Shown here: positions 48,622 through 57,558 of the stretch, piece by piece
Position numbering within the stretch: position 1 is the first letter of the stretch
Layout of the letters: each line of letters begins with the position of its first letter
Source of the DNA: Parafrankia irregularis
GTDB taxonomy: Bacteria > Actinomycetota > Actinomycetes > Frankiales > Frankiaceae
Assembly: GCF_001536285.1 (NCBI RefSeq)
Contig: NZ_FAOZ01000014.1
Location: 123,505 to 187,504 of the forward strand
DNA length: 64,000 nt
Direction: 5' to 3'
Notes under the pieces: generated by a model
Databases searched by the model: none
What the model saw: the letters and a program-made list of their open reading frames with translations, nothing else
What the model was told of the DNA's origin: nothing
Program-made: the position numbers and the translations under genes

Positions 48622-49254
48622 GTGCTGCTGTCAGATCGGGATATCCGTGCCGAGATCACTACCGGCCGTGTGCGGCTCGATCCCTACGACGAGCGGCTGA
48701 TCCAGCCGTCCAGTGTGGATCTGCGACTGGACCGTGCCTTCCGGGTCTTCCAGAACCACCGCTACACCCACATCGACCCGGCCGTCGAGCAGGAGGATCT
48801 CACCGAGCTCATCGCTCCGGAGGGCGACGAGCCGTTCGTGCTGCATCCGGGGGAGTTCGTCCTGGGGTCGACCCTGGAGATCGTGACCTTGCCGGACGAC
48901 CTGGCCGGGCGTCTCGAAGGCAAGTCGAGCCTGGGGCGCCTGGGGCTGCTGACCCACTCGACCGCGGGCTTCATCGATCCCGGCTTCTCCGGGCACGTGA
49001 CGCTGGAGCTGTCCAATGTCGCCACGCTGCCCATCAGGCTCTGGCCCGGGATGAAGATCGGCCAGCTCTGCCTCTTCCGGCTGTCGTCGCCGGCCGAGCA
49101 CGCCTACGGCTCGGCGATCTACGGCTCGCGTTACCAGGGCCAGCGTGGGCCCACCCCGTCCAGGGCCTACCGCGACTTCACTCGGACGACGGTTCCTGAG
49201 CTGGCTGAGGTCGCCGAGGTTGCAGAGGTCACAGAGACGCCCGGGTACAACTGA
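48622..49254 (+). CDS. dcd: dCTP deaminase, probably dUMP-forming
   Basis: This enzyme turns dCTP into dUTP or directly into dUMP for thymidylate synthesis. The 210-aa sequence starts [19 protein letters not shown] and has [13 protein letters not shown], the active-site stretch [25 protein letters not shown], and [23 protein letters not shown] with [18 protein letters not shown] sequence at the end. The close likeness to the mycobacterial enzyme suggests the bifunctional deaminase/dUTPase type, which is an inference. The tail has short AEVAEVAEV repeats. GTG start at 48622. Confidence 0.95.
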   Translation: MLLSDRDIRAEITTGRVRLDPYDERLIQPSSVDLRLDRAFRVFQNHRYTHIDPAVEQEDLTELIAPEGDEPFVLHPGEFVLGSTLEIVTLPDDLAGRLEGKSSLGRLGLLTHSTAGFIDPGFSGHVTLELSNVATLPIRLWPGMKIGQLCLFRLSSPAEHAYGSAIYGSRYQGQRGPTPSRAYRDFTRTTVPELAEVAEVAEVTETPGYN

Positions 49255-49748
49255 TCGTTGGGATCGTCGTGCGGCGTCGAACCCGTACGGAGGGCCGAAA
49301 TCGTCGCGCTCGCCCTGGTAGGCGACGGTCTGGCAATCCCCAGCGCTGCCTTCGACGAGCCCGATTTCGATGTCACTCGCCCGTGGACGCCCGAAATGGG
49401 GCGTTGATTGCACCCGGTTGAAGGAAATCCTGGTGATGCACAGCTGTCGGCACGCTCCACCGAGACCGCCAGCCGGTTGTCCACTTGTCCACAGATCACC
49501 CTCGGTCGTGCGGATCCATGGTAAAGGGGACGTACACGGTGCGACCGGGTGGCGCACCCGCGAACCGCATGGCATCACTCTCCCGTGAGGCCGTCCGCGG
49601 GTCGGGGGTGTACGGTGGTCCCGTTGCTCTTCTCCTTGGTGCCGCCGGTCACCACCAGGATGGCATCACGGTAATCGCCAACGGCGGTTGTCGGCATAAA
49701 GCAGGAACACCACGTGGGTGCGCCGTAGCAGGGGAACGAGGAAAAAAC
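49255..49748. other. Intergenic region and cold-shock gene leader
   Basis: 494 bp with no credible gene. A pair of overlapping DnaA-box-like motifs occurs at 49477-49493. The last 150 bp up to 49748 probably hold the promoter and an untranslated leader of the cold-shock gene, with cataaa near 49697 as a possible -10. Confidence 0.5.
49477..49493. promoter_or_regulatory. Two overlapping DnaA-box-like motifs
   Basis: TTGTCCACT and TTGTCCACA begin at 49477 and 49485. The second is an exact actinobacterial DnaA consensus. Binding is inferred only. Confidence 0.4.
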
Positions 49749-49955
49749 GTGTCCGAAGGTACTGTCAAGTGGTTCAACGCCGAAAAGGGCTTCGGCTTCA
49801 TCACCGTCGACGGCGGAGGCCCTGACGTCTTCGCCCACTTCTCCTCGATCGTGGGAGACGGCTACAAGTCCCTCGAGGAGGGGCAGCGGGTCTCGTTCAC
49901 GATCGAGCAGGGCCAGAAGGGTCCGCAGGCTGCTCAGGTGCAGCCCCTCATCTGA
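49749..49955 (+). CDS. Cold-shock protein, CspA family
   Basis: A 68-aa RNA-binding protein with one cold-shock domain: [21 protein letters not shown] contains RNP1 (KGFGFI), and DVFAHFSSI contains RNP2. It should act as an RNA chaperone in translation. The GTG start has a GAGG site with an A-rich spacer (gaggaaaaaac). It is monocistronic and a terminator lies about 195 bp beyond. Neighbours give no extra clue. Confidence 0.97.
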   Translation: MSEGTVKWFNAEKGFGFITVDGGGPDVFAHFSSIVGDGYKSLEEGQRVSFTIEQGQKGPQAAQVQPLI

Positions 49956-50149
49956 TCTGTTCGAACTGCGGCCAGCTCGGCCGGGGATCGGCCTCACGGC
50001 CTTCCTCCGGGCGAGCCCCATGAGGTCGCGGTAGTCGCGACCGCGGCGGGGTGACAACCGGCCCATCCCCGCCGTCGGTTTGCGGCCTGATCGCTGTGTT
50101 GTCGCGTCCCTACCCGGACGCGTCGGCGCGGAGGGCCATCAGCAGACAG

Positions 50150-50190
50150 AGGGCCACCGGCAGAGACGTTCAGGCCGGGTGGCCCTTTTT
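50150..50190 (+). terminator. Intrinsic terminator downstream of the cold-shock gene
   Basis: Stem agggccaccggc with gccgggtggccct (one bulged base) and a 12-nt loop is followed by a five-T run. It lies 195 bp after the cold-shock stop codon, and reads in the plus direction, so the transcript may be longer than the gene. Confidence 0.85.
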
Positions 50191-50236
50191 CGTGCCCTCT
50201 TTTTCATCTCACGGCGTCACTTTTCGTGTCATGGCG

Positions 50237-52189
50237 TCAGTGGTCCACGTACTTCCCGTCGCAGCTGTAGGTGCGGGTCCTACCGTCACCGTTGTCGTCG
50301 ACGTAGCTGAGCTTGACGCTCCCGCCGTAGATCCACCCGGCGGTCGTGGTGCCGTCCAGGCGGGCCCACCACCAGACGTTGTCGTAGCTGTTGACGACGC
50401 TGCAGTGCAGCCAGACCTTCAGCCCTTTGGCGAGCTTCGAGACGGTGGAACAGGCTGCGTACGGCCCCGTGCGCAGCGGTGCGTCCTCGACGAGCACGGC
50501 GTAGCCGTCGCCGTTGTAGCCGTGGCTGGGGCTCGCGGGGCATCCAGGAGCGGTGGTGCTCGCTGTGGCAGGGGGCTTCGACACCGTGGTGGCGGGGTGT
50601 GCCGACGGAGAGGTGGTCGGCGTGCCCGACGCGGCGGTGGTCGGGGACGCGCCGGGCGGCTTCTGGGCCGATCCCGGTGCGGCGCTCGGGTCGGCGGCGC
50701 CTGGTCCGCCCGGGCCTGCGGCGCCGGGGGTGGTGAGCCCTGGTCCGGGTAGCGCGGCGTCGGGGCCAGCCCCCTTGGGCGCCACGCGACGGGACTGATC
50801 ATCGTCGGGACCAGGGCCGCCCACCGAGGCGGTCATGGGCGCCGTTGGCGCCGGCTCGTCGGAGCGTGGGAGCAGCACGGCCACGAGTGCGACCGCCGCG
50901 ATCGCCGTGACCGCCGCGATCGCCGCAAGCAGCCACGGCGGCCGGGCTCCGGGAGGCTTGCCAGGCGGCTGCGGCTGCGACGGGTGGCGGGCGGCTGTTC
51001 CCACCGGCGCCTGGACGTATCCGTGCGCGGGAAGGCCTCCCGGGCCCGCAGGGTAGTCGCCGGAGCCCGTCCTGACACCCGGCATCGCACCCGGTGTTGG
51101 GGTTGGTATCGCGCCTGGGACATGGGTCGGCGGCTCCACCTGCGGTGTGCGGGGCTCAGGCAGGCGGGCGACGCGGTAGCGAGTGATCTCCGCCGCGACG
51201 GTCGGGGGAAGCCAGTCAGTCGTGAGGCCCTGGTGGTCCTGGGCGGTCAGCCGCCCGAGGGGAGCCGCGAACCGGCAGAGCTCGATCAGTTCGGTCGGGG
51301 TGGGCCGCGACGCGGGATCCTTTGCCATGCAACGGGACAGGATGTCGCGCAGGTCGTCCGAGCAGCCTGCCCAGTCCGGCTGCTGGTGCTCGATGCGGTG
51401 GAACACCGCGGCGTCCACTCCGAACGGCGGGCGGCCGGTCAGCGCGAAGTAGGCGGTGGAGCCCAGGGCGAAGATGTCGCCGGGGCGGTCGAGGGGCCTG
51501 CCCTGGACCTGTTCCGGGGCCATGAAGGCCGGGGTCCCGAGCCGGGCGCCGGTCTGGGTCATCGCCGCCGTGGCCGCGTCGATCGCCCGGGCGACCCCGA
51601 AGTCGATGACGCGCGGGCCGTCCGGCGCAAGAATGACGTTCCCCGGTTTGAGATCGCGGTGAACCACGCCGACCCGGTGAATGGACTGCAACGCCTCGGC
51701 GACGCCGGCAATCAGCATCAGGACGGTCGATTCGGGCAGCACACCGGTCCGGGCTATGGCGACCGCGAGGGAGGGCGCGGGAACATAGGCGGTCGCGATC
51801 CACGGGCGAACGGCGTCGACGTCCGCGTCGATGACCGGGACCGTGTACGGGCCCTGCACCCGCTGCGCGATCGCCACCTCCTTCGCGAAACGAGCGCGGA
51901 AGTCGGGATCGGTGGCGAACTCCGGCCGCACCACCTTGAGCGCCAGCGGACGTCCGCCAGGGGTGTGTGAAAGGTAGACGGCGCCCATGCCGCCCTCGCC
52001 GATGCGGGCCTGGAGCGGGTAGCCGCTGATTTCGTAGGGATCGGTGGCTGCCAGCGGGGCGAACACACCGTCCCAGGACGGGCGCGCAGACCGGGGCCGG
52101 TCCATGCCCCGGCCCGGCTCCAGCCCACTGGGCCGGTCAAACGGCTGGCCCGGGTCTGGCCTGGCCGCAGTGGGTGGCGTGCTGCTCAT
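50237..52189 (-). CDS. Membrane Ser/Thr protein kinase with extracellular SH3-like domain
   Basis: A 650-aa Hanks-type kinase. The kinase domain (about 55-310) has the Gly loop IGEGGMGAVY, catalytic Lys85 (LALKVV), HRDLKPGN at 177-184 and DFG at 196-198, followed by GTPAFMAPEQ in the activation region. A Pro-rich juxtamembrane region precedes one membrane helix at about 419-440 (WLLAAIAAVTAIAAVALVAVLL). The extracellular part is a Pro/Ala/Thr-rich linker, then a C-terminal SH3b-like domain of about 85 residues with DAPLRTGPYAACSTV and a WWWARLDG motif; PASTA repeats are absent. The ATG at 52189 has an excellent GGAGGGCAGG site. Confidence 0.95.
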   Translation of the reverse strand: MSSTPPTAARPDPGQPFDRPSGLEPGRGMDRPRSARPSWDGVFAPLAATDPYEISGYPLQARIGEGGMGAVYLSHTPGGRPLALKVVRPEFATDPDFRARFAKEVAIAQRVQGPYTVPVIDADVDAVRPWIATAYVPAPSLAVAIARTGVLPESTVLMLIAGVAEALQSIHRVGVVHRDLKPGNVILAPDGPRVIDFGVARAIDAATAAMTQTGARLGTPAFMAPEQVQGRPLDRPGDIFALGSTAYFALTGRPPFGVDAAVFHRIEHQQPDWAGCSDDLRDILSRCMAKDPASRPTPTELIELCRFAAPLGRLTAQDHQGLTTDWLPPTVAAEITRYRVARLPEPRTPQVEPPTHVPGAIPTPTPGAMPGVRTGSGDYPAGPGGLPAHGYVQAPVGTAARHPSQPQPPGKPPGARPPWLLAAIAAVTAIAAVALVAVLLPRSDEPAPTAPMTASVGGPGPDDDQSRRVAPKGAGPDAALPGPGLTTPGAAGPGGPGAADPSAAPGSAQKPPGASPTTAASGTPTTSPSAHPATTVSKPPATASTTAPGCPASPSHGYNGDGYAVLVEDAPLRTGPYAACSTVSKLAKGLKVWLHCSVVNSYDNVWWWARLDGTTTAGWIYGGSVKLSYVDDNGDGRTRTYSCDGKYVDH

Positions 52190-52564
52190 CCTGCCCTCCG
52201 GGCGCTGCCGGCGTGCCGCCGCGATGCCACGGTGATTCCGATCATGGGCAACGGAGGCAGACCACCGGTAGATCACCTGATTCGGACGCGTCTCGTGTCC
52301 TGGTGTCTCGGTGTCCTGGTGTCGCGGCAAGTCCGTTTTCATCATATTGGCTGACCTGCGGCCCGACCGTCCGGGCCTGCATCGGCTGCGGTGCCCGGCG
52401 TGACTGCCCGAATCCTGGGCAGGTTCCAGGCGATGTCACGGATTCGGCCGGCCGCGGTCGGCGGACCACGGACTGCGCAACGCGCGGATGACCGCTGGTG
52501 ATCTGTGCCCGTGGGGACGGCTCCTGGGGCGTGGGGACGACTCCCGGGTGTGAGGAGGTCATGT
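52190..52564. promoter_or_regulatory. Divergent intergenic region, kinase and glutamine amidotransferase
   Basis: 375 bp between two diverging genes, so both promoters should lie here. A slightly AT-rich patch with catatt is at 52340. No recognised operator was seen. Confidence 0.5.
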
Positions 52565-53455
52565 ATGTGCCATCTGTTCGCGATGAGCGGCGGCGCGGAG
52601 CGGATCGAGGCGACCTTCTGGCTGCTCGACGCCCCGGACAACCCCCGCACGCAGACGCGCCGCCCGCCGGACGGCGCCGGCCTCGGGGTCTTCTCCGCGG
52701 ACGGAACTGCGCAGGTGCACCGGCAGGCGATCCGTTCGCGCGCCGACACGGCGTTCGCGCGGGAGGCGCAGCAGGTGACCTCCAACACGTTCGTCGCGCA
52801 CGTTCGGCATGCCTCGACGGGGCGGGTCGACGACGCCAACACCCACCCCTTCCTGAAGGACGGCCGGATCTTCGCCCACAACGGGGTGGTCGAGGGCTTG
52901 GACAAGCTCGACGCCGAGTTGGGGTCGGCCCGCGCGGGCGTAGCCGGCGACACCGACTCCGAGCGGTACTTCGCCCTGGTGACGCGGGAGATCGCCGCGC
53001 GGGACGGAGACGTCGGCGAAGGAATCATCGCCGCGGTGAACTGGATCGCCGAGAACCTGCCCCTGTACTCGATCAACATGGTGCTGGCCACTCCGCGTGA
53101 GCTGTGGGCGCTTCGTTACCCGGACACCAACGGCCTGCACGTCCTCCAACGCGCCCCGGGTGGGCGTAACCAGCGTCATCTCGACCACGCGAGCCCTTTC
53201 AGCGAGATCCGGGTCCGGTCGGTCGACCTGCGGACGCGGCCCGCCGTGGTGGTGGAGAGCGAGCGGATGGACGAGGACCCGCGGTGGCGCCTCATGGCCA
53301 GCGGTGAACTGCTGCATGTGGCTCCCGATCTCTCCATGACCTCTCGGCTGGTGCTCGCCGGACCGCCGGCGCATGCGCTGGATCTCGACGACCTTCGCCC
53401 GGAGGCGGCCGCGTCGCAGACCGCCGCGGTGCCCGACATCCAGATTCCCGCCTGA
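52565..53455 (+). CDS. Class II glutamine amidotransferase domain protein
   Basis: A 296-aa protein with an N-terminal-nucleophile glutaminase fold: MCHLFAMSGG, with Cys2 as the expected nucleophile, then RPPDGAGLGVFSADG, FVAHVRHASTGRVDDANTHPF, and GRIFAHNGVVEGLDKLD, which match the GATase_4 family. SERYFALVTREIA is also typical. No synthase domain is fused, so it may act as a free amidotransferase or hydrolase with an unknown acceptor. The ATG at 52565 is chosen so that Cys2 follows directly; a GGAGG site is 7 nt upstream. Confidence 0.92.
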   Translation: MCHLFAMSGGAERIEATFWLLDAPDNPRTQTRRPPDGAGLGVFSADGTAQVHRQAIRSRADTAFAREAQQVTSNTFVAHVRHASTGRVDDANTHPFLKDGRIFAHNGVVEGLDKLDAELGSARAGVAGDTDSERYFALVTREIAARDGDVGEGIIAAVNWIAENLPLYSINMVLATPRELWALRYPDTNGLHVLQRAPGGRNQRHLDHASPFSEIRVRSVDLRTRPAVVVESERMDEDPRWRLMASGELLHVAPDLSMTSRLVLAGPPAHALDLDDLRPEAAASQTAAVPDIQIPA

Positions 53456-54238
53456 ACGTAGCGAGGCGGACGGCGAGGCAGCTGACCGTGGCCTGTGGAT
53501 AACGTGTGGAAATCATGTGGAGAGCTGTGGACACCTGTGGCGGATGCGATCGCGATACTGGGAGTTCGACGGTATGAAATGCCTGCTGGCAGGGCTTTTG
53601 CCGCCCCGCGGAGCCACGCTGCCGCACGCGGGCTTCCTGTGGATGACCTGTTGACAGCCTCAGCTGCTCCCGTCGCGGGCGCTGGGTTGCCGGCCCCGTC
53701 GTCGGGGCCGGCGGGGTCATCGGGGTCGGCGCGGCTTGCCGATCGCCCGGTCGGTGACTGGCGCCAGGCCCGATCGGGCCGGTGGGCCGACCACGGGGGA
53801 AGGGTGTGAGAAGCGCCCGGTTCAAACCCGCGACCTGCGCTCTTCCCGCCTGAGCCCGCCGGACGGCTGGTTGCTCAGGGGTCACGAGGTCCCCGCCGAG
53901 GGTGACGATCGTCCTCTTGGCTGGCTATGGTCGTTACAGGGTCCGTCTCACCCGATCCGCCGTTGTGGCGGCATCTCGACTTCCCGGGCGAAACCCACCA
54001 CCCCCAATCCGACACGGTTCGCTTCGCCTCCTGCATTTCAAGATCGAAATGGTGGTCCGGCGGTCCGATGATTCGTCACCAACGGGTCGGATGTAACCGA
54101 TGTCCACCGGCCAATCGGGGTGGCATACCCGTCAGGACCACACCGAGACGTGAGGAGGGCCGCGGCATCGGGTAGGACGACCCGATCGGATCGCGGCGTC
54201 GATGACGACGATGTGACCAGCGAGAAGGGATCACAGAA
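53456..54238. other. Gene-free region with phased TGTGG array
   Basis: 783 bp without a gene that I can support; small open frames are GC-rich and without domains. A helically phased set of TGTGG motifs is at 53494-53540. The end region should contain the promoter of the LLM oxidoreductase gene. Confidence 0.55.
53494..53540. promoter_or_regulatory. Five TGTGG motifs in 10-11 bp phase
   Basis: TGTGG starts at 53494, 53505, 53516, 53526 and 53536. The first belongs to TGTGGATAA, the reverse complement of the classical DnaA box TTATCCACA, and the fourth to TGTGGACAC. All face the same way on one helix face. Confidence 0.6.
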
Positions 54239-55138
54239 GTGACCATGAATGTCGCCAGGATCGGGCTCTGGATGTCCGCGAGGCAGTGGCCGCATGGCAC
54301 GGCCGAACGTCGCGACACCGCTCAGGAGCTTGCGGAGCTCGGCTACGACATGGTCTGGCTGGGCGGTGCCACGGCGGACCTTGAGCTTCCGGCGGCGTTG
54401 CTGGAGTCCACCGAGCGCCTGTGCGTCGGCACCGGGATCCTGAACATCTGGACCGAGTCGGTGGACCTGCTGGCCGACACCTACGGAATGCTGGAGAAGG
54501 CACACCCCGGCCGCCTGCTGCTCGGCGTGGGCGCGGGGCACGCGCGGATGGTCGAGAGCGTGACCGGCCGCCGCTACCGTCGGCCACTGGGCGCCGTGGT
54601 CTCCTACCTGGAGGCGCTCGACGCGGTCGGCATCCCGGCGTCGGCGCGGGTGCTGGCGGCGCTGGGCCCACGCATGCTCGGCCTGGCCGCCCGCCGGTCG
54701 GCCGGGGCGCATCCCTACCTCGTCACCCCCGAGCACACCCGGATGGCACGGGAGATCCTCGGGCCGGGCGCGCTTCTCGCGCCCGAGCAGAAGATCGTCC
54801 TGGAGACGGACCCGGCCCGGGCGCGGGCGATCGGCCGAGCCGCACTGTCGATCTATCTGGAGCTGCCTAACTACACGAACAATCTGCGCAGGCTCGGCTT
54901 CACCGACGCGGATCTGGCCGCGGGTGGCAGCGACCATCTGGTCGACGCGCTCATTGCCTGGGGCGACCTGGACAGCATCCGGACCCGGCTGGAGGAGCAC
55001 TGCGCGGCTGGTGCCGACCAGGTTGCGGTGCAGATCCTCACCGACAACAAGCAACTCCCGCGGGCCCAGTGGCGCATCCTCGCCGCCGGGCTCGATCTGA
55101 GGCCACCGGCGGTGGCCGGCGCGGTCAGCGGAATCTGA
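54239..55138 (+). CDS. LLM-class F420-dependent oxidoreductase
   Basis: A 299-aa luciferase-like (bacterial luciferase/F420) enzyme. It shows IGLWMSARQWPHG, LAELGYDMVWLGGATADLELPAAL, VGTGILNIWTES (cofactor pocket), HPGRLLLGVGAGHARMVES and the late QVAVQILTDNK. Members use F420 or FMN to oxidise or reduce small alcohols or ketones, and the substrate cannot be told here. Start is either GTG at 54239 or the ATG at 54245; the AGAAGGGA site suits the GTG. It stands alone, with a tandem repeat and hairpin after it. Confidence 0.9.
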   Translation: MTMNVARIGLWMSARQWPHGTAERRDTAQELAELGYDMVWLGGATADLELPAALLESTERLCVGTGILNIWTESVDLLADTYGMLEKAHPGRLLLGVGAGHARMVESVTGRRYRRPLGAVVSYLEALDAVGIPASARVLAALGPRMLGLAARRSAGAHPYLVTPEHTRMAREILGPGALLAPEQKIVLETDPARARAIGRAALSIYLELPNYTNNLRRLGFTDADLAAGGSDHLVDALIAWGDLDSIRTRLEEHCAAGADQVAVQILTDNKQLPRAQWRILAAGLDLRPPAVAGAVSGI

Positions 55139-55177
55139 GCCTGAAAAGACCCCGGCACTGTGTGGCCGGGCCCGTTG

Positions 55178-55219
55178 GCGATGGTCAGCGAACAGTTCGC
55201 GATGGTCAGCGAACAGTTC
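55178..55219. repeat. Perfect 21-bp tandem duplication
   Basis: The unit gcgatggtcagcgaacagtt plus c occurs twice, head to tail and identical, 40 bp beyond the LLM oxidoreductase stop. Confidence 0.9.
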
Positions 55220-55227
55220 TTTCTGAC

Positions 55228-55262
55228 GGGCCGGCCGGCGATAACACTTCGCCGGCCGGCCC
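55228..55262 (+). terminator. Perfect 14-bp hairpin after LLM oxidoreductase
   Basis: gggccggccggcga and tcgccggccggccc pair exactly around a 7-nt AT-rich loop. There is no T-run, so it may be a rho-independent-like stop or just a hairpin. Confidence 0.6.
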
Positions 55263-55556
55263 GATCGGGTATCGGCGCCTACTCGCGCCGGTAGCCGCGC
55301 CTGTTCTCACACCCTCGTTGTGATCATGTGACGATCTTGCGCTGACAGGGCGATCACTGCCTGCGAAGGTGGTGTGCCTGCCAGACCGGCTGGTCGTGCG
55401 CGCGGCTCCGTACTGTGTCGGGAGCCCGACAGGCCAATTACCCACCGGGTTCACCCCATGGTTGGGAAGTGTCGGCTGGCGATGCAAGTATCGGGGCGGC
55501 GACCGACGGCTCCCACGGCCGTCGGCGCTCGCGATCATGACCATGAAGGGAGTGTG

Positions 55557-56666
55557 ATGATCGAGGCACGAGGGCTGACGAAGCGCTACGGGCGCACCGT
55601 CGCAGTCAACGCCCTGTCCTTCACCGTGCAACCCGGCCGGGTGACTGGCTTTCTCGGCCCGAACGGCGCGGGCAAATCGACGACGATGCGGATGATTCTC
55701 GGGCTTGACCGGCCTTCGGCCGGCGAGGTTCGAATTGGCGGCCGCCGATACACCGAGCTGAAGGAGCCGCTGCGCGAGGTGGGCGCCCTGCTGGAGGCGA
55801 AATGGGTGCACCCCAATCGCTCCGCGCGGGCGCACCTGCGCTGGATGGCGGCTTCCAACAGGATTGCGGCGAAGCGCGTCGACGAGGTTCTGGACGCTGT
55901 GGGCCTGACCGCGGTCGCGGGGCGTCGCGCGGGCAGTTACTCGCTGGGCATGGCCCAGCGGCTGGGCATCGCTGTCGCCCTGCTGGGCGACCCGGGCGTC
56001 CTCCTTTTCGACGAGCCGGTGAACGGGCTCGATCCAGAAGGCATTCTCTGGATCCGTCAGTTCATGCACCGGCTGGCGGACGAAGGCCGAACTGTCTTCG
56101 TATCCAGTCACCTTCTCTCCGAGATGGCGCTCACCGCGCAGGACCTCGTCGTCATCGGTCGTGGCCGGCTCATCGCGCAGACCAGCACCAAGAGCTTCAT
56201 CGAATCGGCCGCCGACTCCTCGGTGCGGGTACGCGGGCCTGAGCTGGCGCGGCTGCACAGCGTCCTGGCCGGCCAGGGGCTGGCCGTCCAGGAGCAGGCG
56301 GCCACCGAGGACACTCCGGCGGTGCTGGTCGTGCGTGGAAGCTCCACCGAAGCGGTCGGTGAGCTGGCAGGTGCCGTGGGCCTGGTGCTCCACGAGCTCA
56401 CCGAGTCGCGTGGCTCGCTGGAGCAGGCCTTCATCCAGATGACTGGCGGCGAGGTCGAATACCAGGCCGGTGGAGGCACCGCGCCAGCTGCCTCGGGAGT
56501 CGCCGTGCCAGTCGACGCGCAGGGGGCGTTGGCTCCGCCTGGGCCGGTCTCCGGGGCGCCCGGTTTCCCGCCGCCCGGGGCCGTACCGGCACCCGGTGGC
56601 GGGTCCGGCCCGGCTGCCACTCGGGAAACAGCCAGCCGCGGTGGTCAGGAGGGCCCGGCTCAATGA
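55557..56666 (+). CDS. ABC transporter ATP-binding protein
   Basis: A 369-aa nucleotide-binding subunit of an ABC-2-type exporter. Walker A GPNGAGKST, Walker B LLFDEPVNGLDPEG and signature SYSLGMAQRLGIA (a variant of LSGGQ) are clear, with the H-loop in VSSHLLSEM. The C-terminal 70 residues after about 300 are a Pro/Gly-rich tail that is unusual. The ATG at 55557 has an AAGGGAG site. It overlaps the membrane subunit gene by 4 nt. The exported substrate is unknown. Confidence 0.95.
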   Translation: MIEARGLTKRYGRTVAVNALSFTVQPGRVTGFLGPNGAGKSTTMRMILGLDRPSAGEVRIGGRRYTELKEPLREVGALLEAKWVHPNRSARAHLRWMAASNRIAAKRVDEVLDAVGLTAVAGRRAGSYSLGMAQRLGIAVALLGDPGVLLFDEPVNGLDPEGILWIRQFMHRLADEGRTVFVSSHLLSEMALTAQDLVVIGRGRLIAQTSTKSFIESAADSSVRVRGPELARLHSVLAGQGLAVQEQAATEDTPAVLVVRGSSTEAVGELAGAVGLVLHELTESRGSLEQAFIQMTGGEVEYQAGGGTAPAASGVAVPVDAQGALAPPGPVSGAPGFPPPGAVPAPGGGSGPAATRETASRGGQEGPAQ

Positions 56667-57424
56667 CACTCATGACAGTCGAGCGGATCAAGCTCTTCTC
56701 CACCCGCTCGCCGTGGTGGTGCATGATCATCACGGTGGCGCTGACCGTCGGCCTGACCGCCATCTTCAGCGCCGCGACAAAGCCGGACGATCTCAGTGAC
56801 CTCACGCCGTCCGTCACCCAGTTCGCCTACAACTTCGGGCTCGTCGTGATGATGGTGATGGCGGCGCTCACCGTCACCACCGAGTACCGGTTCGGGACGA
56901 TCAGGTCGACCTTCCTCGCCGTTCCCGGTCGGACGCAGGCTTTGCTGGCGAAGACGGCCGTCGTCGCCGGGCTCGCTGGGGTCGTCGGTGAGATCACCGC
57001 GGTGGGCTCGTGGGCCATCGCCAAGGCGATCAGGCCGGACGCGCCGCTGGCACTCGACACCGGCCAGGAGTTCCGCAACGTTTTCGGCGTCGGGCTGATC
57101 TACCTGCTCGCGGCGGTCTTCGCGATCGGCCTCGCATTGCTGATCCGGCATACCGCCGGGGCGATCGTGGTCATGCTCGTCTATCTCTTCCTCGCGGAGA
57201 GCCTGCTGCCGGCCATACCCCGGATCGGGCCGCACATCCAGGACTGGATGCCCTTCATCGTCGGAAACAACTTCGTCGTCGCGGGCCAGCTCGAGACGGA
57301 TGACGGGCCGCCGGTCATCGAGGGCCTGCCGTTCGGGCCGTGGGGATCGCTGCTCTACTTCGCCGCGGTCTGCTTCGGTCTGCTGGCTCTCGGCCTCATC
57401 AGCGCCAAACGCCGGGACGCCTGA
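56663..57424 (+). CDS. ABC-2-type transporter permease
   Basis: A 253-aa membrane protein with six hydrophobic segments: WWCMIITVALTVGLTAIFSA near residues 15-40, FGLVVMMVMAALTVTTEYRFG, AVVAGLAGVVGEITAVGSWAI, IYLLAAVFAIGLALLI, AGAIVVMLVYLFLAESLLPAIP and LLYFAAVCFGLLALGLISA. The TTEYRFGTIRSTFL stretch is typical of ABC-2 permeases of the CcmB/NosY type. It is the partner of the ATP-binding protein immediately upstream (ATGA overlap). A stem-loop lies 30 nt past the stop. Confidence 0.92.
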   Translation: MTLMTVERIKLFSTRSPWWCMIITVALTVGLTAIFSAATKPDDLSDLTPSVTQFAYNFGLVVMMVMAALTVTTEYRFGTIRSTFLAVPGRTQALLAKTAVVAGLAGVVGEITAVGSWAIAKAIRPDAPLALDTGQEFRNVFGVGLIYLLAAVFAIGLALLIRHTAGAIVVMLVYLFLAESLLPAIPRIGPHIQDWMPFIVGNNFVVAGQLETDDGPPVIEGLPFGPWGSLLYFAAVCFGLLALGLISAKRRDA

Positions 57425-57452
57425 CCTACGTCCACATTCGTCCGGTAAACCC

Positions 57453-57487
57453 GCGCGCCCCGACCGGGTCCCCTGGTCGGGGCGCGC
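57453..57487 (+). terminator. Hairpin after the ABC transporter pair
   Basis: Arms gcgcgccccgacc and ggtcggggcgcgc (13 bp perfect) with a 9-nt loop; no T-run. Likely to end the ABC transcript or separate it from the next gene. Confidence 0.65.
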
Positions 57488-57558
57488 TCCGCGTTTCGGC
57501 GGGAGGCGCCCCGCAGCCGGACGCATCGGGCGCCGCCCGCCGGGTAGCGCCTACTACG

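Noticed and set aside
50200..50236. A stretch ctctttttcatctcacggcgtcac that resembles the left arm of the 68-bp repeat family near the end of the kinase gene.
   Set aside because: Only about 18 bases match and no right arm is found, so it is not counted as a copy.
53292..53885. 197-codon minus-strand frame in the gap before the LLM oxidoreductase.
   Set aside because: It overlaps the amidotransferase gene and has no recognisable domain; composition is typical of a shadow.
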